From: a virus
Virus record (IMG/VR): IMGVR_UViG_3300044675_002075
Location: 1 to 36,517 of that record
Direction: 5' to 3' (one strand)
Length of the DNA: 36,517 nt
The number at the start of each line of letters is the position of its first letter. Position 1 is the stretch's first letter. Below, in pieces: positions 6,878-14,964 of this stretch. A program made the translations under genes and the position numbers. The notes beneath the pieces are model-generated. The model was not told the origin of the DNA and ran no database searches. It was given only the letters and a program-made list of their open reading frames with translations.

Positions 6878-8002
6878 ATGAGTCATAGCAACATAGTCGG
6901 CGGGTCTACCGCCAAGCGCGTGATTAACTGCCCCGGCAGCGTTGCGCTGTGCCAGCAAGTCCCCCCGAAACCGAGCAGCAAGTACGCCGACGAAGGTACG
7001 CTGCTGCACAACGTCATGGCCGAGCTTCTGGGCTCCGACAAGGAGCTGCGCCACGTGCTCGACATGGAGTACAACGGCCACAAACTTACCGGCGACCTGG
7101 TTGATGAGAAGGTTCGCCCAGCCTTGGACGCAATAAATGAAATCGACCCTGAAGCGAAGCTCGAATACGCCGTCGAACGAACCGTCAGCTTCGGTGATCT
7201 TCTGCCGGGTGTGTTCGGCTCTTGTGATCTTATCGGTCGGATTGGCGATCGCGCTATTGTATTGGATTGGAAATTCGGTGATGGCGTGGCCGTCGAAGTG
7301 GAGGAAAACCCTCAGCTTCTATTTTATACGGCTGCGGCGCTGCGCACGCCGGAGCTGGAGTGGGTATTCAAGGATGTCACGGAAATAGAGTGCATCATTG
7401 TCCAGCCACCGAGGGTCAAGCGCTGGGTGACATCGTTTGACCGCGTGCGTCAGTTTGAGCGCGAGCTGGTCTACGCCGTCAAGCAGTCGGCCAAGCCCGA
7501 CGCGCCGCTCAAGATTGGCGAGCATTGCCGCTGGTGCGCGGCCAAGCCCATCTGCCCGCAGATGACAGGCGCAGTCGATCGCGCCACGCAGACGCAGATT
7601 AAGGAGCTGGACGCCGCGCAGCTTGGGCAGATGCTGGAGCGTGCGGCAGTGCTTGAAGATTGGATTGGCGACTTGCGCGCGCTGGCGATGCAAGTGCTGG
7701 AGTCTGGCAACCCGGTGCCAGGCTTCAAGCTCGTGCAGAAGCGCGCAACGCGCAAGTGGGTAGATGACGAGCGCGCCAAGCAGGCGCTGCTTGCGCACCT
7801 GCCTTCAGAGGACGTGATTGAGACGACTGTGGTTAGCCCGGCTCAGGCGGAGAAGAAGCTTAAGAAGCTGAAGCTCCCCCTGCCGGATGACCTGGTTGTC
7901 TCAGTCTCGACGGGCAACACGATGGCGCCGGAGAGCGATCCCCGGCCCGCCGTGTTGCAAATCGGGTCTCAGTTGACTGCGGCCCTTTCTAAACTAGTGT
8001 AA
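6878..8002 (+). CDS. Cas4/RecB-like PD-(D/E)xK nuclease (DUF2800 family)
   Basis: This 374-residue protein has the RecB-type nuclease motifs: a His in the N-terminal helix (GTLLHNVM, His44), Asp117 in GSCDLIG, Asp130 and Lys132 in VLDWKFG, and the Q-x-x-x-Y motif NPQLLFY (about 144-150). Cysteines at 18, 217, 220 and 226 (NCPGS and CRWCAAKPIC) fit a Cas4/AddB-like iron-sulfur cluster that holds the ends of the domain together. This is the usual phage DUF2800 arrangement, next to a probable ssDNA-binding protein and a family A polymerase. It is likely a DNA exonuclease for recombination or end processing. It starts the rightward replication operon behind a strong ribosome site. Confidence 0.87.
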   Translation: MSHSNIVGGSTAKRVINCPGSVALCQQVPPKPSSKYADEGTLLHNVMAELLGSDKELRHVLDMEYNGHKLTGDLVDEKVRPALDAINEIDPEAKLEYAVERTVSFGDLLPGVFGSCDLIGRIGDRAIVLDWKFGDGVAVEVEENPQLLFYTAAALRTPELEWVFKDVTEIECIIVQPPRVKRWVTSFDRVRQFERELVYAVKQSAKPDAPLKIGEHCRWCAAKPICPQMTGAVDRATQTQIKELDAAQLGQMLERAAVLEDWIGDLRALAMQVLESGNPVPGFKLVQKRATRKWVDDERAKQALLAHLPSEDVIETTVVSPAQAEKKLKKLKLPLPDDLVVSVSTGNTMAPESDPRPAVLQIGSQLTAALSKLV

Positions 8003-8013
8003 GGAGTAGAGTA

Positions 8014-8661
8014 ATGTCTAATATCACAGCGTTTGCAAAAGCAGGATTGCCTGCGGTTTCTTCCCTGTCCACCGCCCTTCGCAGCATCGAAGTGGATGTC
8101 GGCCCTGCGGGTACGGCCATCCTCAAGATGGACAAGACCGGCCACTGGGTTTTCGGCGCGGACCAAACCGAGGCCGAGGGCGATAGCAAGTGGGCAATCA
8201 ATCCTTTCTCGTTCGTCCACGGCTTCATTGCCTGGGGCGACGGCGAGGTCTTGGGCGAGAAGATGGTGTCGGTGTCACAGCCGCTGCCTGAGCTCGACCC
8301 GGCACCGCCGCAGAGCAAGAAGGGCTGGGAGACGCAGGTCGGCATGAGCTTGAAGTGCATCTCGGGTGAGGATGTGGGCCTTGAGGCCCGCTACAGCACC
8401 ACGTCGGTGGGCGGCAAGCGTGCCGTGCAGGCTTTGGCAGCAGCCATTGCCGCGCAGGTCGAGCGTGACCAGAGCAAGCCGGTGCCGGTCGTGCATCTGA
8501 AGAAGGAGCACTACCAGCACAAGAGCTATGGCCGCATCTTCACGCCGGTCTTTGAGATCGTCGAGTGGGTGTCCATGGAAGGCGAAGTTGCTAACGAGCC
8601 GGAGGGTGGTGATGACACACCGCCGCCAGCCGCTGCGGCCCGCCGGCGTCGCGCTGCGTGA
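8014..8661 (+). CDS. Probable single-stranded DNA-binding protein
   Basis: This 215-residue protein has a central beta-rich core (about 20-190: SIEVDVGPAGTAILKMDK, ARYSTTSVGGKRAVQ, KKEHYQHKSYGRIFTPVFEIVEW). The C-terminal tail is short and has an acidic and proline part (EGGDDTPPP) but ends in basic AARRRRAA. Proteins of this type sit between DUF2800 nucleases and family A polymerases in many phages and are thought to bind ssDNA. I recognise that pattern but cannot show an OB fold here. The basic rather than acidic terminus is unlike bacterial SSB. It has an AAGGAG ribosome site 6-11 bases before ATG and its stop touches the polymerase region. Confidence 0.6.
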   Translation: MSNITAFAKAGLPAVSSLSTALRSIEVDVGPAGTAILKMDKTGHWVFGADQTEAEGDSKWAINPFSFVHGFIAWGDGEVLGEKMVSVSQPLPELDPAPPQSKKGWETQVGMSLKCISGEDVGLEARYSTTSVGGKRAVQALAAAIAAQVERDQSKPVPVVHLKKEHYQHKSYGRIFTPVFEIVEWVSMEGEVANEPEGGDDTPPPAAAARRRRAA

Positions 8662-8667
8662 CGGAGA

Positions 8668-8694
8668 CGGGGGCGCCCTCGGCCCCCGACTTTT
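8668..8694 (+). terminator. Terminator-like hairpin between ssDNA-binding gene and DNA polymerase
   Basis: CGGGGGC (8668-8674) and GCCCCCG (8682-8688) form a perfect 7-base stem with a 7-base loop, followed by ACTTTT. It has intrinsic-terminator form with a short T tract, lying three bases before the preferred polymerase ATG at 8697. It may act as a partial terminator that lowers polymerase expression, or it may hide the start region. Confidence 0.5.
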
Positions 8695-8696
8695 CT

Positions 8697-10652
8697 ATGG
8701 CAATACTCTGGCTTGACTTTGAAACCCGTAGCCGGTGCGACCTACCGGCGGCGGGTGCGTACAACTACGCCTTAGACGCGAGCACTGAGGTGCTGTGCAT
8801 GTCCTACGCCTTCGACGATGGCGAGGTCGAGACGTGGTTGCCGAAGCACCCGTTCCCCGAGCGCGTGGCTAACTTCAAGGGCCAGATACGCGCGCACAAC
8901 GCCGCCTTTGAGCGGCTTATCTTCTGGTATGTCCTTGACATGCCGTTTGCCTTGTCACAGTTCTACTGCACGGCCGCTCAGGCGCGGGCCAACTGCCTGC
9001 CTGGTAGCCTTGAGGACATCGGCCGCGCCCTGTCGTCCAAGATGAAGAAGGACTACCGTGGCTCGCAGCTCATCCGGCAGCTCTCCATCCCCCGCGCTGA
9101 CGGGACGTTCAACAACGACCCTGAGCTGATGGCCGAGATGGTCGCCTACTGCGAGCAGGACGTGCGCGCCATGCGCGAAATCAGCAAGGCCATGCGCGAC
9201 CTGTCGGACACCGAGCTAGCCGATTACCACGTCAACGAGCGCATCAACGACCGTGGCGTCGGCGTCGATATACCGCTCTGCGAGGCGGCGATCCGTCACG
9301 CGGAATCTGAATTGCAGGACATTGAACGGCTGGTCGCCGAGGTGACGCAGGGCGAGATTACGACCGTTCGCAGTCCCAAGATGCGCGAGTGGGTGCTGGA
9401 GCGCGTCGGGCCCGAGGCCAAGAAGTTGATGACCGTCTATAAAGACGGCGAGAAGAAGTTTAGTATTGACAAAACCGTGCGGGCGAACCTGCTCGCTATG
9501 GACAACCCCGATGAGTTGCCGCCAGACGTGGCTGACGTAGTGCAGTGCGCGGATGACTTGTGGGCATCGTCGGTGGCTAAGTTCAACCGCTTGAAGCAGC
9601 TAGCAGGAGGGGACGCCCGTGTCCGAGGAGCCTTTATTTTTGCTGGTGGAAGTGCCACCGGGCGTGCTTCAAGCTACGGAGCACAAGTCCATAACTTTAC
9701 GCGTAAGTGCAGCACCGAACCTGACGCAACCCGTCAAGCCTTGGTGCGAGGTCATAGTATCGTGCCCCGATACGGCAAGCGCGTTACGGACGTTCTTAAA
9801 TCAATGCTTCGCCCAGCTCTCGTCCCCGCCCGAGGTAACGTTTTCGTCGTGGCCGACTGGGCAGCTATAGAAGCGCGCGCGACACCCTGGCTCTCCGCCG
9901 ACCCGCTTGCAGAGTCGGTGCTGGATGTGTTCCGCGCTGGCGGCGACATCTACAAGCGTGAAGCGGCGGGTATCTACAACACCACATCGGACGCCGTGAC
10001 GGACGACCAGCGCCAGATTGGCAAGGTCGCCATCCTCTCCCTTGGTTTTGCGGGCGGCGTCGGCGCGTTCAGTGCTATGGGCCGGGCGTATGGCGTACAC
10101 ATGAGCGAGCCCGAGGCGCAGCGCATCGTGGATCGTTGGCGGCGGGCTAACCCGTGGGCCGTGCGCTATTGGCAAAAGCTTGAAGACACCTACACCCGCG
10201 CCATGCGAAATGTCAACCATGAATTCGCAATTGGCCGCGTGGTGTACATGTTTGACGGTCAACATCTTTGGTACGCGCTGCCATCAGGGCGCGTGTTATG
10301 TTACCCGTTCGCCCGTCTGGAGTCGGACGGTGTGAGTTATCTCAAGGCAGCATGGAAGCCTGCGCAGGACGCTAAAGAGTGGCCCCGCGCGCGGCTTTGG
10401 AAAGGGCTTGCCTGCGAGAACATCACACAGGCCACGGCTAACGATCTGCTAAGGCATAGCCTGCGCGAGTTAGATAACCAAGGCTTACAAACGGTGCTGC
10501 ACGTGCATGATGAAATCGTTATCGAATGTGCGAACGAGGCCGGCGAGGCTGTCGCCGAGGTGCTGAATACAGTGATGTGTACCGCGCCCGAGTGGGCTAA
10601 AGGGTTCCCGCTCAAGACCGGCGTCAAGATCATGAGCCGATACGGTAAATAA
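8697..10652 (+). CDS. DNA polymerase I-like (family A) with 3'-5' exonuclease domain
   Basis: This replicative polymerase has 651 residues from the ATG at 8697. The exonuclease motifs are WLDFETRS (Asp7, Glu9), HNAAFE (about 67-72) and YCEQDV (about 151-156). Polymerase motif A is VVADWAAIEAR (about 382-392), motif B is RQIGKVAILSLGFAGG (about 438-453), and motif C is HVHDEIVIE (about 600-608). All catalytic acids are present. An alternative GTG start at 8658 overlaps the previous stop as GTGA and would add 13 residues. I prefer 8697 because the exonuclease core begins right there, but neither start has a clear ribosome site. It belongs to the same operon as the nuclease upstream and the primase downstream. 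Confidence 0.93.
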   Translation: MAILWLDFETRSRCDLPAAGAYNYALDASTEVLCMSYAFDDGEVETWLPKHPFPERVANFKGQIRAHNAAFERLIFWYVLDMPFALSQFYCTAAQARANCLPGSLEDIGRALSSKMKKDYRGSQLIRQLSIPRADGTFNNDPELMAEMVAYCEQDVRAMREISKAMRDLSDTELADYHVNERINDRGVGVDIPLCEAAIRHAESELQDIERLVAEVTQGEITTVRSPKMREWVLERVGPEAKKLMTVYKDGEKKFSIDKTVRANLLAMDNPDELPPDVADVVQCADDLWASSVAKFNRLKQLAGGDARVRGAFIFAGGSATGRASSYGAQVHNFTRKCSTEPDATRQALVRGHSIVPRYGKRVTDVLKSMLRPALVPARGNVFVVADWAAIEARATPWLSADPLAESVLDVFRAGGDIYKREAAGIYNTTSDAVTDDQRQIGKVAILSLGFAGGVGAFSAMGRAYGVHMSEPEAQRIVDRWRRANPWAVRYWQKLEDTYTRAMRNVNHEFAIGRVVYMFDGQHLWYALPSGRVLCYPFARLESDGVSYLKAAWKPAQDAKEWPRARLWKGLACENITQATANDLLRHSLRELDNQGLQTVLHVHDEIVIECANEAGEAVAEVLNTVMCTAPEWAKGFPLKTGVKIMSRYGK

Positions 10653-10679
10653 AAAAGCCCGGCGGGTTAGGCCGGGCTT
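10651..10679 (-). terminator. Intrinsic terminator, strong in the leftward direction
   Basis: AAGCCCGGC (10655-10663) and GCCGGGCTT (10671-10679) form a perfect 9-base stem with loop GGGTTAG. A run of six A lies at 10651-10656, so a leftward transcript would end in a U tract. In the rightward direction the hairpin is followed only by TTAAAC and would be weak. The leftward early operon from 16.8 kb runs toward this point, so it may stop antisense read-through before the polymerase gene. Confidence 0.6.
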
Positions 10680-10703
10680 AAACACACAACTAGAGGGGTT
10701 ACG

Positions 10704-12998
10704 ATGAAGTTCGCTGAATATATTAACAGTATCGCTCCAGAAGGGGAAACAATTTTATTCGTGCGCCAGGTGCCGATTGTCCGCAAGGGCGAGCATCTGA
10801 AGCACAAGGACGGCACACCGCGCTACACATGGCCGCCGGGGCTCTATGGCAAGTACATGCGCAACCCCGAGGGGGCGTGGTACGCCAACACGGGTTCATT
10901 CATCGTTGACCGCATGACGGACAAGCTGTCCGCGTCGGCGCCTAACGTCGAGCGCGTGGCGTTTATGGTGCTGGATGACATCGGCACCAAGTCCAAGGTA
11001 CCGCCGATTGAGCCCACGTGGAAGCTCGAAACCAGCCCCGGCAACTTCCAATGGGGCTACACCTTCGCGCTTGACGATCAGCCGACCAAGGGCGAGTTTA
11101 GCGCAGCGATTAAGGCTATGGCCGAGGCGGGGTTTACCGACCCCGGCGCGGTGAATCCGGTGCGTAATTTCCGCATCGAAGGCAGCGTAAACCTGAAGGA
11201 AGGCCGCGACAACTTCGCCGCCGTGCTCACCGAGTTCCACCCCGACCGCGAGTTTACCGTAACGCAGATTGTTACAGCCTGCGGCGTCACGCCAGGCGAG
11301 GTTGACACGGCGTATATACAGGGCATCGCCATCGAAGACGACGGCCTTGACAGCGTGTTGGAGTGGATACAGGAGCGCGGGCTGCTGCTCGCCAAGGCCA
11401 ACCCTGAAGGCTGGTACGGCGTCGTGTGCCCGAACCACGCCGAGCACACCACTGCCGACACGCAAGGGCGGTATCACCCCGTCACGCGCAGCTATACTTG
11501 CTTCCACGGCCATTGCAGCGACTGGAACAGCGAGAAGTTCTTGCGCTGGGTCGAGGCCGAGGGCGGCCCCAAGACGGGCTACGGCCTGCGTGATGACCTG
11601 CTTGCGAAGAAGATGGAGGCCGCTTTGTCGAAGATCACCCCAACCGAGGAGTTCCCCGACGCTGCCGCCGAGGTCATCGCCCAAGTCGAGCGCCGCGAGT
11701 TAGGCCGCGTCGAGAAGTCTAAATGGTACGAGCGTTTCGCGTATGTTCTCAGCGATGACGCGTATTTTGACTTAGGCGAGCGTCACGAAATCGCGCGCGG
11801 GGTGTTCAACGCGCTGTACCGGCATGTGACCTGCCATTCTATCCACAACAACCGACGCATCGAAGCGTCCGTCTGCTTTGACGAGAACCGTCAGGCGATG
11901 GGCGCGCGTGTGCTCGCGGGCGTCACATTCGCCGCTGGCGAGTCCATCCTTGTCAGCCGTAACGGCGTCGTCTACGGCAACCGCTGGCGCGACGCGCGGC
12001 CTGCGGTGAGCGCGGGCGATGTCAGTCCGTGGCTCGCTCACGCCGAGCGCATGATTCCCGACCCCGCCGAACGCGAGCATGTGCTTGATGTGATGGCCTA
12101 CAAGCGCCAGCACGCCAACCAGAAAATCAACCATGCCGTGCTGCACGCGGGCAAGCCAGGCTCCGGTAAGGACACGCTTTGGGCACCCTTCTTCTGGGCA
12201 ATCGGCGGCGACCAGCGCGTCAATGTCACGACGGTGCGTAACGAGGAGCTGAATTCTCAGTGGGGCTACGCGCTGGAATCTGAGGTTATCGTTATCAACG
12301 AGCTGCGTCAGGCCGAGGCTAAAGACCGCCGTGCGCTTGAAAACAGCCTCAAGCCCGTAATCGCCGCGCCCCCTGAGCTGCTCACGGTCAACCGCAAGGG
12401 CTTGCACCCTTACGATGCTTTGAACCGCGTACTGGTGGTGTCGTTCAGCAACGAACGCGCGGCTATCAGCCTCCCTTCGGATGACCGCCGCTGGTTCGTC
12501 GTGTGGAGCGAGGCCGACCGTATGCCGCCCGTTGAGGCGCGCGCGCTCTGGAATTGGTACTACGCGGGCGGCTTCCAGGCTGTCACCGCGTGGCTTGACG
12601 CCCGCGATGTGTCGGCCTTTAACCCCGGCGCTGCGCCGCCCATGACCGAGGCTAAAATCATCATGATCGAGTCGGCGATGAGCACCGCCGAGTCGTTCCT
12701 TGTCGAGATGATTCGTCAACGCCAAGGCGACTTTGCCCGTGGCGTCATTGCCTCGCCGTTCTACGCCATCTGCGACCGGCTGCAAGGCGTGGCACCCTCC
12801 GGCGTCAAGGTCGTCTCTGCCGCGCTCATGCACGCGCTACGGGATGCGGGGTGGGTCGATTGTGGTCGGCTGCACTCTCGTGAGTTCCCAACCAAGAAGC
12901 ATGTATACGCCCACCCTCAGTTTGCGACCCTTGCACGCTCAGAGCTGCGGCGGATGGCGGAGGGTGCCGAACCTGCGTTATCTATCGTCGGGAAATAG
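10704..12998 (+). CDS. Primase-helicase (AEP/RepB-like primase with zinc motif and DUF5906/SF3-type helicase)
   Basis: This 764-residue protein combines two functions. The N-terminal part (about 1-200) resembles archaeo-eukaryotic-type phage primases and contains AFMVLDDIGTK, whose paired aspartates are candidate metal ligands. A zinc-binding-like cluster follows (CPNHAEH at about 241-247 and CFHGHC at about 266-271). The C-terminal part has Walker A HAGKPGSGKDT (about 481-491), an acidic strand VIVINELRQAEAKDR (Walker B region), and RVLVVSFSNERAAISLPSDDRRWF with the conserved Asn and arginines of DUF5906-like viral helicases. It should unwind DNA and lay primers for the polymerase encoded just before it. 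It starts at ATG 10704 behind AGAGGGG and ends four bases from the convergent leftward operon. Confidence 0.85.
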   Translation: MKFAEYINSIAPEGETILFVRQVPIVRKGEHLKHKDGTPRYTWPPGLYGKYMRNPEGAWYANTGSFIVDRMTDKLSASAPNVERVAFMVLDDIGTKSKVPPIEPTWKLETSPGNFQWGYTFALDDQPTKGEFSAAIKAMAEAGFTDPGAVNPVRNFRIEGSVNLKEGRDNFAAVLTEFHPDREFTVTQIVTACGVTPGEVDTAYIQGIAIEDDGLDSVLEWIQERGLLLAKANPEGWYGVVCPNHAEHTTADTQGRYHPVTRSYTCFHGHCSDWNSEKFLRWVEAEGGPKTGYGLRDDLLAKKMEAALSKITPTEEFPDAAAEVIAQVERRELGRVEKSKWYERFAYVLSDDAYFDLGERHEIARGVFNALYRHVTCHSIHNNRRIEASVCFDENRQAMGARVLAGVTFAAGESILVSRNGVVYGNRWRDARPAVSAGDVSPWLAHAERMIPDPAEREHVLDVMAYKRQHANQKINHAVLHAGKPGSGKDTLWAPFFWAIGGDQRVNVTTVRNEELNSQWGYALESEVIVINELRQAEAKDRRALENSLKPVIAAPPELLTVNRKGLHPYDALNRVLVVSFSNERAAISLPSDDRRWFVVWSEADRMPPVEARALWNWYYAGGFQAVTAWLDARDVSAFNPGAAPPMTEAKIIMIESAMSTAESFLVEMIRQRQGDFARGVIASPFYAICDRLQGVAPSGVKVVSAALMHALRDAGWVDCGRLHSREFPTKKHVYAHPQFATLARSELRRMAEGAEPALSIVGK

Positions 12999-13002
12999 CC
13001 AC

Positions 13003-13206
13003 TCAACGAGGACGGCGGCGGCAATAGTCAAGAGTAAGTACATCACGCTGTTTTGCCTGTAGTTGATTGTATCGAATGGCGACGAATTGGCGGTCACTGG
13101 GCGGCTTATAACGCCGCCCAAGCCCCTTGCGCGCCTCCCTGCGCGCTACGTCAATCCATCGGCCGATGCGCCGCGTCCACCAGTCAGCGGTCGTTAGCTT
13201 TGGCAT
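13003..13206 (-). CDS. Small basic protein, last gene of leftward early operon
   Basis: This 67-residue, strongly basic protein begins WWTRRIGRWIDVARREARKG and ends VLTLDYCRRRPR. The helical mid-part (RQFVAIRYNQLQAKQRDVLTLDY) has a faint look of a sigma-region-4 or phage antiterminator helix, too weak to name. Its ATG lies three bases after the stop of the preceding gene. Its stop is four bases from the end of the primase-helicase gene on the other strand, so coding fills the space exactly. No function is assigned. Confidence 0.55.
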   Translation of the reverse strand: MPKLTTADWWTRRIGRWIDVARREARKGLGRRYKPPSDRQFVAIRYNQLQAKQRDVLTLDYCRRRPR

Positions 13207-13209
13207 GGG

Positions 13210-13437
13210 TCATTTGCTCCCCCTCGCACGGATGGCGGCGGCGTACCTATCCCCATCGGCGTGTGTCCAACCATCACACACCTTCGCACACGCCTCCCGC
13301 TCGGCTGCGGCGACGAGGGCGGCGAAGCGAACATTAAAGACTTCCAACCATCCGGGGTGATACTCGCCTTTTTGATAAATGGTGTCGACGTAATCCTCCG
13401 CCTCCCGCGCCCACCGGATGATGTCCTCGCGTGTCAT
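13210..13437 (-). CDS. Conserved small phage protein (EACAxxC type), function unknown
   Basis: This 75-residue protein begins MTREDIIRWAREAED and carries AAEREACAKVCDGW followed by YAAAIRARGSK. This helix with two cysteines and a final 'A-x-AIRARG' is a recurrent pattern in small early proteins of phages of Gram-negative bacteria. No role is established to my knowledge. The start shares ATGA with the stop of the upstream gene, so it is translationally coupled. Confidence 0.72.
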   Translation of the reverse strand: MTREDIIRWAREAEDYVDTIYQKGEYHPGWLEVFNVRFAALVAAAEREACAKVCDGWTHADGDRYAAAIRARGSK

Positions 13438-13721
13438 TTCTTGCTCCCCCCAATCCCATGGAACCGCTCGGCGGCGCGGAAGCCTTTATAGAAAGCGTGA
13501 GGGGTGAGCAGGTACGGCAACTCTGTCGGCCATGACGCGATGATTTGCTCATCCGTCGCAGGCTCCGGCTTGGCGTCAACAGTCAAGGAATCCTTGACAG
13601 TTGGCTCCGGCTCCGCAAGCGCGGCGTCGAGGACGGCGAGGGCGGCAAAGAGTTTTTCGCCCGAGACCAATGCAGCCCGTATCTGCTCGGCTTCGGCGCG
13701 GGGCAGGGTGATCGTGGTCAT
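13434..13721 (-). CDS. Hypothetical protein of early operon
   Basis: This 95-residue protein has an N-terminal helix (RAEAEQIRAALVSGEKLFAALAVLDAAL) and a Pro/Glu linker (AEPEPTVKDSLTVDAKPEPA). Its C-terminal segment (DEQIIASWPTELPYLLTPHAFYKGFRAAERFHGI) is the more conserved-looking part. 'FYKGFRAAERFHGI' recalls the C-termini of small phage proteins that accompany EACAxxC proteins. The linker is encoded by a palindromic DNA segment (13582-13598) reported as a finding. Stop and start overlap the neighbours as ATGA on both sides. Function unknown. Confidence 0.68.
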   Translation of the reverse strand: MTTITLPRAEAEQIRAALVSGEKLFAALAVLDAALAEPEPTVKDSLTVDAKPEPATDEQIIASWPTELPYLLTPHAFYKGFRAAERFHGIGGSKK

Positions 13722-13930
13722 GATTGTCTCTCCATCCGCTCCATTTCGCTGCTCAAAGCGTCCAAATCAGCACGGAGATTGCCGACCACCGCCCGCAGTT
13801 CCGCCAACTCCTTGGCGTATGCCGCGCACCGCTCACGCAGTTGCCGTATCTCGGCGCGGTACTCTGTCGGAGTGTGTGCCGTCTTGTCCCACTCGGCATC
13901 CAGCGGGTCAGGCTCATAATGCGCGGTCAT
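13718..13930 (-). CDS. Coiled-coil protein of early operon
   Basis: Of 70 residues, positions 24-68 form a nearly continuous heptad-rich helix (AEIRQLRERCAAYAKELAEL then NLRADLDALSSEMERME). The front (MTAHYEPDPLDAEWDKTAHT) is acidic. It probably dimerises; no enzymatic motif is visible. It overlaps both neighbours by ATGA. Confidence 0.65.
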   Translation of the reverse strand: MTAHYEPDPLDAEWDKTAHTPTEYRAEIRQLRERCAAYAKELAELRAVVGNLRADLDALSSEMERMERQS

Positions 13931-14097
13931 ACAGTCCCCCTATCCGGGTAGCGGATAGCGGCGGCTAGTACGGACGCAGCCCGCACCGCCTCCACTACCG
14001 CCAACTCTAGCGCGCTAGGGTCGGTCGGCGGCTCGCACGCCAGTATCAGATTGTCGAGCGCCTCCAACGCGCGCTCGGCGGCAGTGTGTAGGCTCAT
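13927..14097 (-). CDS. Small alanine-rich helical protein
   Basis: This 56-residue frame (MSLHTAAERALEALDNLILA ... SVLAAAIRYPDRGTV) fits exactly between its neighbours. Its ATG shares ATGA with the stop of the DUF3310 gene, its TGA shares ATGA with the start of the coiled-coil gene, and GGGAGA lies eight bases before the ATG. It is a likely helical bundle of two helices joined by CEPPTDPSALE. Function unknown. Confidence 0.7.
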   Translation of the reverse strand: MSLHTAAERALEALDNLILACEPPTDPSALELAVVEAVRAASVLAAAIRYPDRGTV

Positions 14098-14441
14098 GGG
14101 TCAATCTCCCGTATCAGCCGGTCAATGTACCACCGTGCTTTTCTGTATTCCTCCGCGCGCGCGGCGTCGTGGTCGCCGTGCTTATGCCCTACGCGTGAGA
14201 GGTACTTGAGCGATGACAGGCGCAAGTATCCCTCAAATTCCTCCGGCGTACTCTTGGCTTTCATGTAATCGATTGTTTCGATCCCGCCAACCTTGTAATG
14301 GTCGGGGTCGATGGCGTCGCCTACGGTGGACTCGTCCAAGATAGCGCGCAGCTCCTCCGGCGAAAGGACAGGCCCAGGCGGGGTTGGTTCTCTGTACATA
14401 GTCTCCGGGTCGATAAGCGGGTCATCTGACGGCTTGTGCAT
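14094..14441 (-). CDS. DUF3310-containing protein
   Basis: This 115-residue protein has a disordered, Pro-rich N-terminus (about 1-40) and a C-terminal DUF3310 domain. The diagnostic pattern is present: DPDHYKVGGIETIDYMKAK, then FEGYLRLSSLKYLSRVGHKH, then AEEYRKARWYIDRLI. DUF3310 is widespread in phages, where it also occurs in T7 gp1.1-like and nucleotide-metabolism contexts, but its biochemical role is not defined. A GAGG ribosome site precedes the ATG. It is followed by a coupled small gene. Confidence 0.85.
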   Translation of the reverse strand: MHKPSDDPLIDPETMYREPTPPGPVLSPEELRAILDESTVGDAIDPDHYKVGGIETIDYMKAKSTPEEFEGYLRLSSLKYLSRVGHKHGDHDAARAEEYRKARWYIDRLIREIDP

Positions 14442-14458
14442 ACTGTCACCTCATACTG

Positions 14459-14584
14459 TTAAAGATACTCACGGCCACCGCGCCGGCACGCCCAGTTAGG
14501 CGGCGGCACGCGCCGCCAGTCGTCGGCGCGTGCTTTCCGAAGTTGACGCACTAGCCGGTACACCCACGATAGCCAGCGCATCAT
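14459..14584 (-). CDS. Very small basic protein of early operon
   Basis: This 41-residue frame (MMRWLSWVYRLVRQLRKARA, then DDWRRVPPPNWACRRGGREYL) has its ATG overlapping the stop of the exported-protein gene as ATGATG. It is rich in Trp and Arg and amphipathic, so it might bind membranes or nucleic acid. Support is the exact overlap and the filling of an otherwise empty gap in a tight operon; the evidence is otherwise slim. Confidence 0.5.
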   Translation of the reverse strand: MMRWLSWVYRLVRQLRKARADDWRRVPPPNWACRRGGREYL

Positions 14585-14937
14585 CGGAGCGCGTCCCATG
14601 CGCTCGCCTTCTTGTCGGCGACCTTGAAGTTATCCACCGGCCACCGGCGCGCAATCTGCTCAACAGACCAGACCAGCACCACCGTCCCGGCGTCGTGCTT
14701 CCAACACCCCTCGTTCGTCTTGCCGTCGCTCGTGTAGTAAAACGCGCGGCGCATCTCGCTGGTCGTGGTCTTGTTCAGCCCGATCTGTAACAGGTCGAAT
14801 TTAATCTCGCAGGGGTCAGTCGTGAGCACCGTGCGCCCGTCGCGGTCGCCTTTAACGCCCGCCGTAGCGAAAATTTCAGCGTAAGCGGGCAAGGTCAGGG
14901 TAGCCACCAAAGCGGCGGCGATTGTTGCGGTTTTCAT
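14581..14937 (-). CDS. Exported (periplasmic) protein with signal peptide, function unknown
   Basis: This 118-residue protein has a textbook signal peptide: KT basic start, hydrophobic core ATIAAALVATLTLP and an AYA cleavage site at about residue 20. The mature part has exactly two cysteines (DPCEIKF and NEGCWKH) that could form one disulfide, and a Trp-rich C-terminal half (VLVWSVEQIARRWPV). A phage early protein sent to the periplasm could alter the envelope or exclude superinfecting phages; that is inference. GGAG lies about 11 bases before the ATG at 14937, so this gene restarts translation after a 27-base gap. Confidence 0.72.
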   Translation of the reverse strand: MKTATIAAALVATLTLPAYAEIFATAGVKGDRDGRTVLTTDPCEIKFDLLQIGLNKTTTSEMRRAFYYTSDGKTNEGCWKHDAGTVVLVWSVEQIARRWPVDNFKVADKKASAWDALR

Positions 14938-14964
14938 AGTTTATTGTCTCCAGTTGGTTTTAGT

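Noticed and set aside
11772-12833. 353-residue frame antisense to the primase-helicase gene
   Set aside because: Opposite strand of a clear Walker-A protein; His/Arg-rich shadow composition, no domain recognised.
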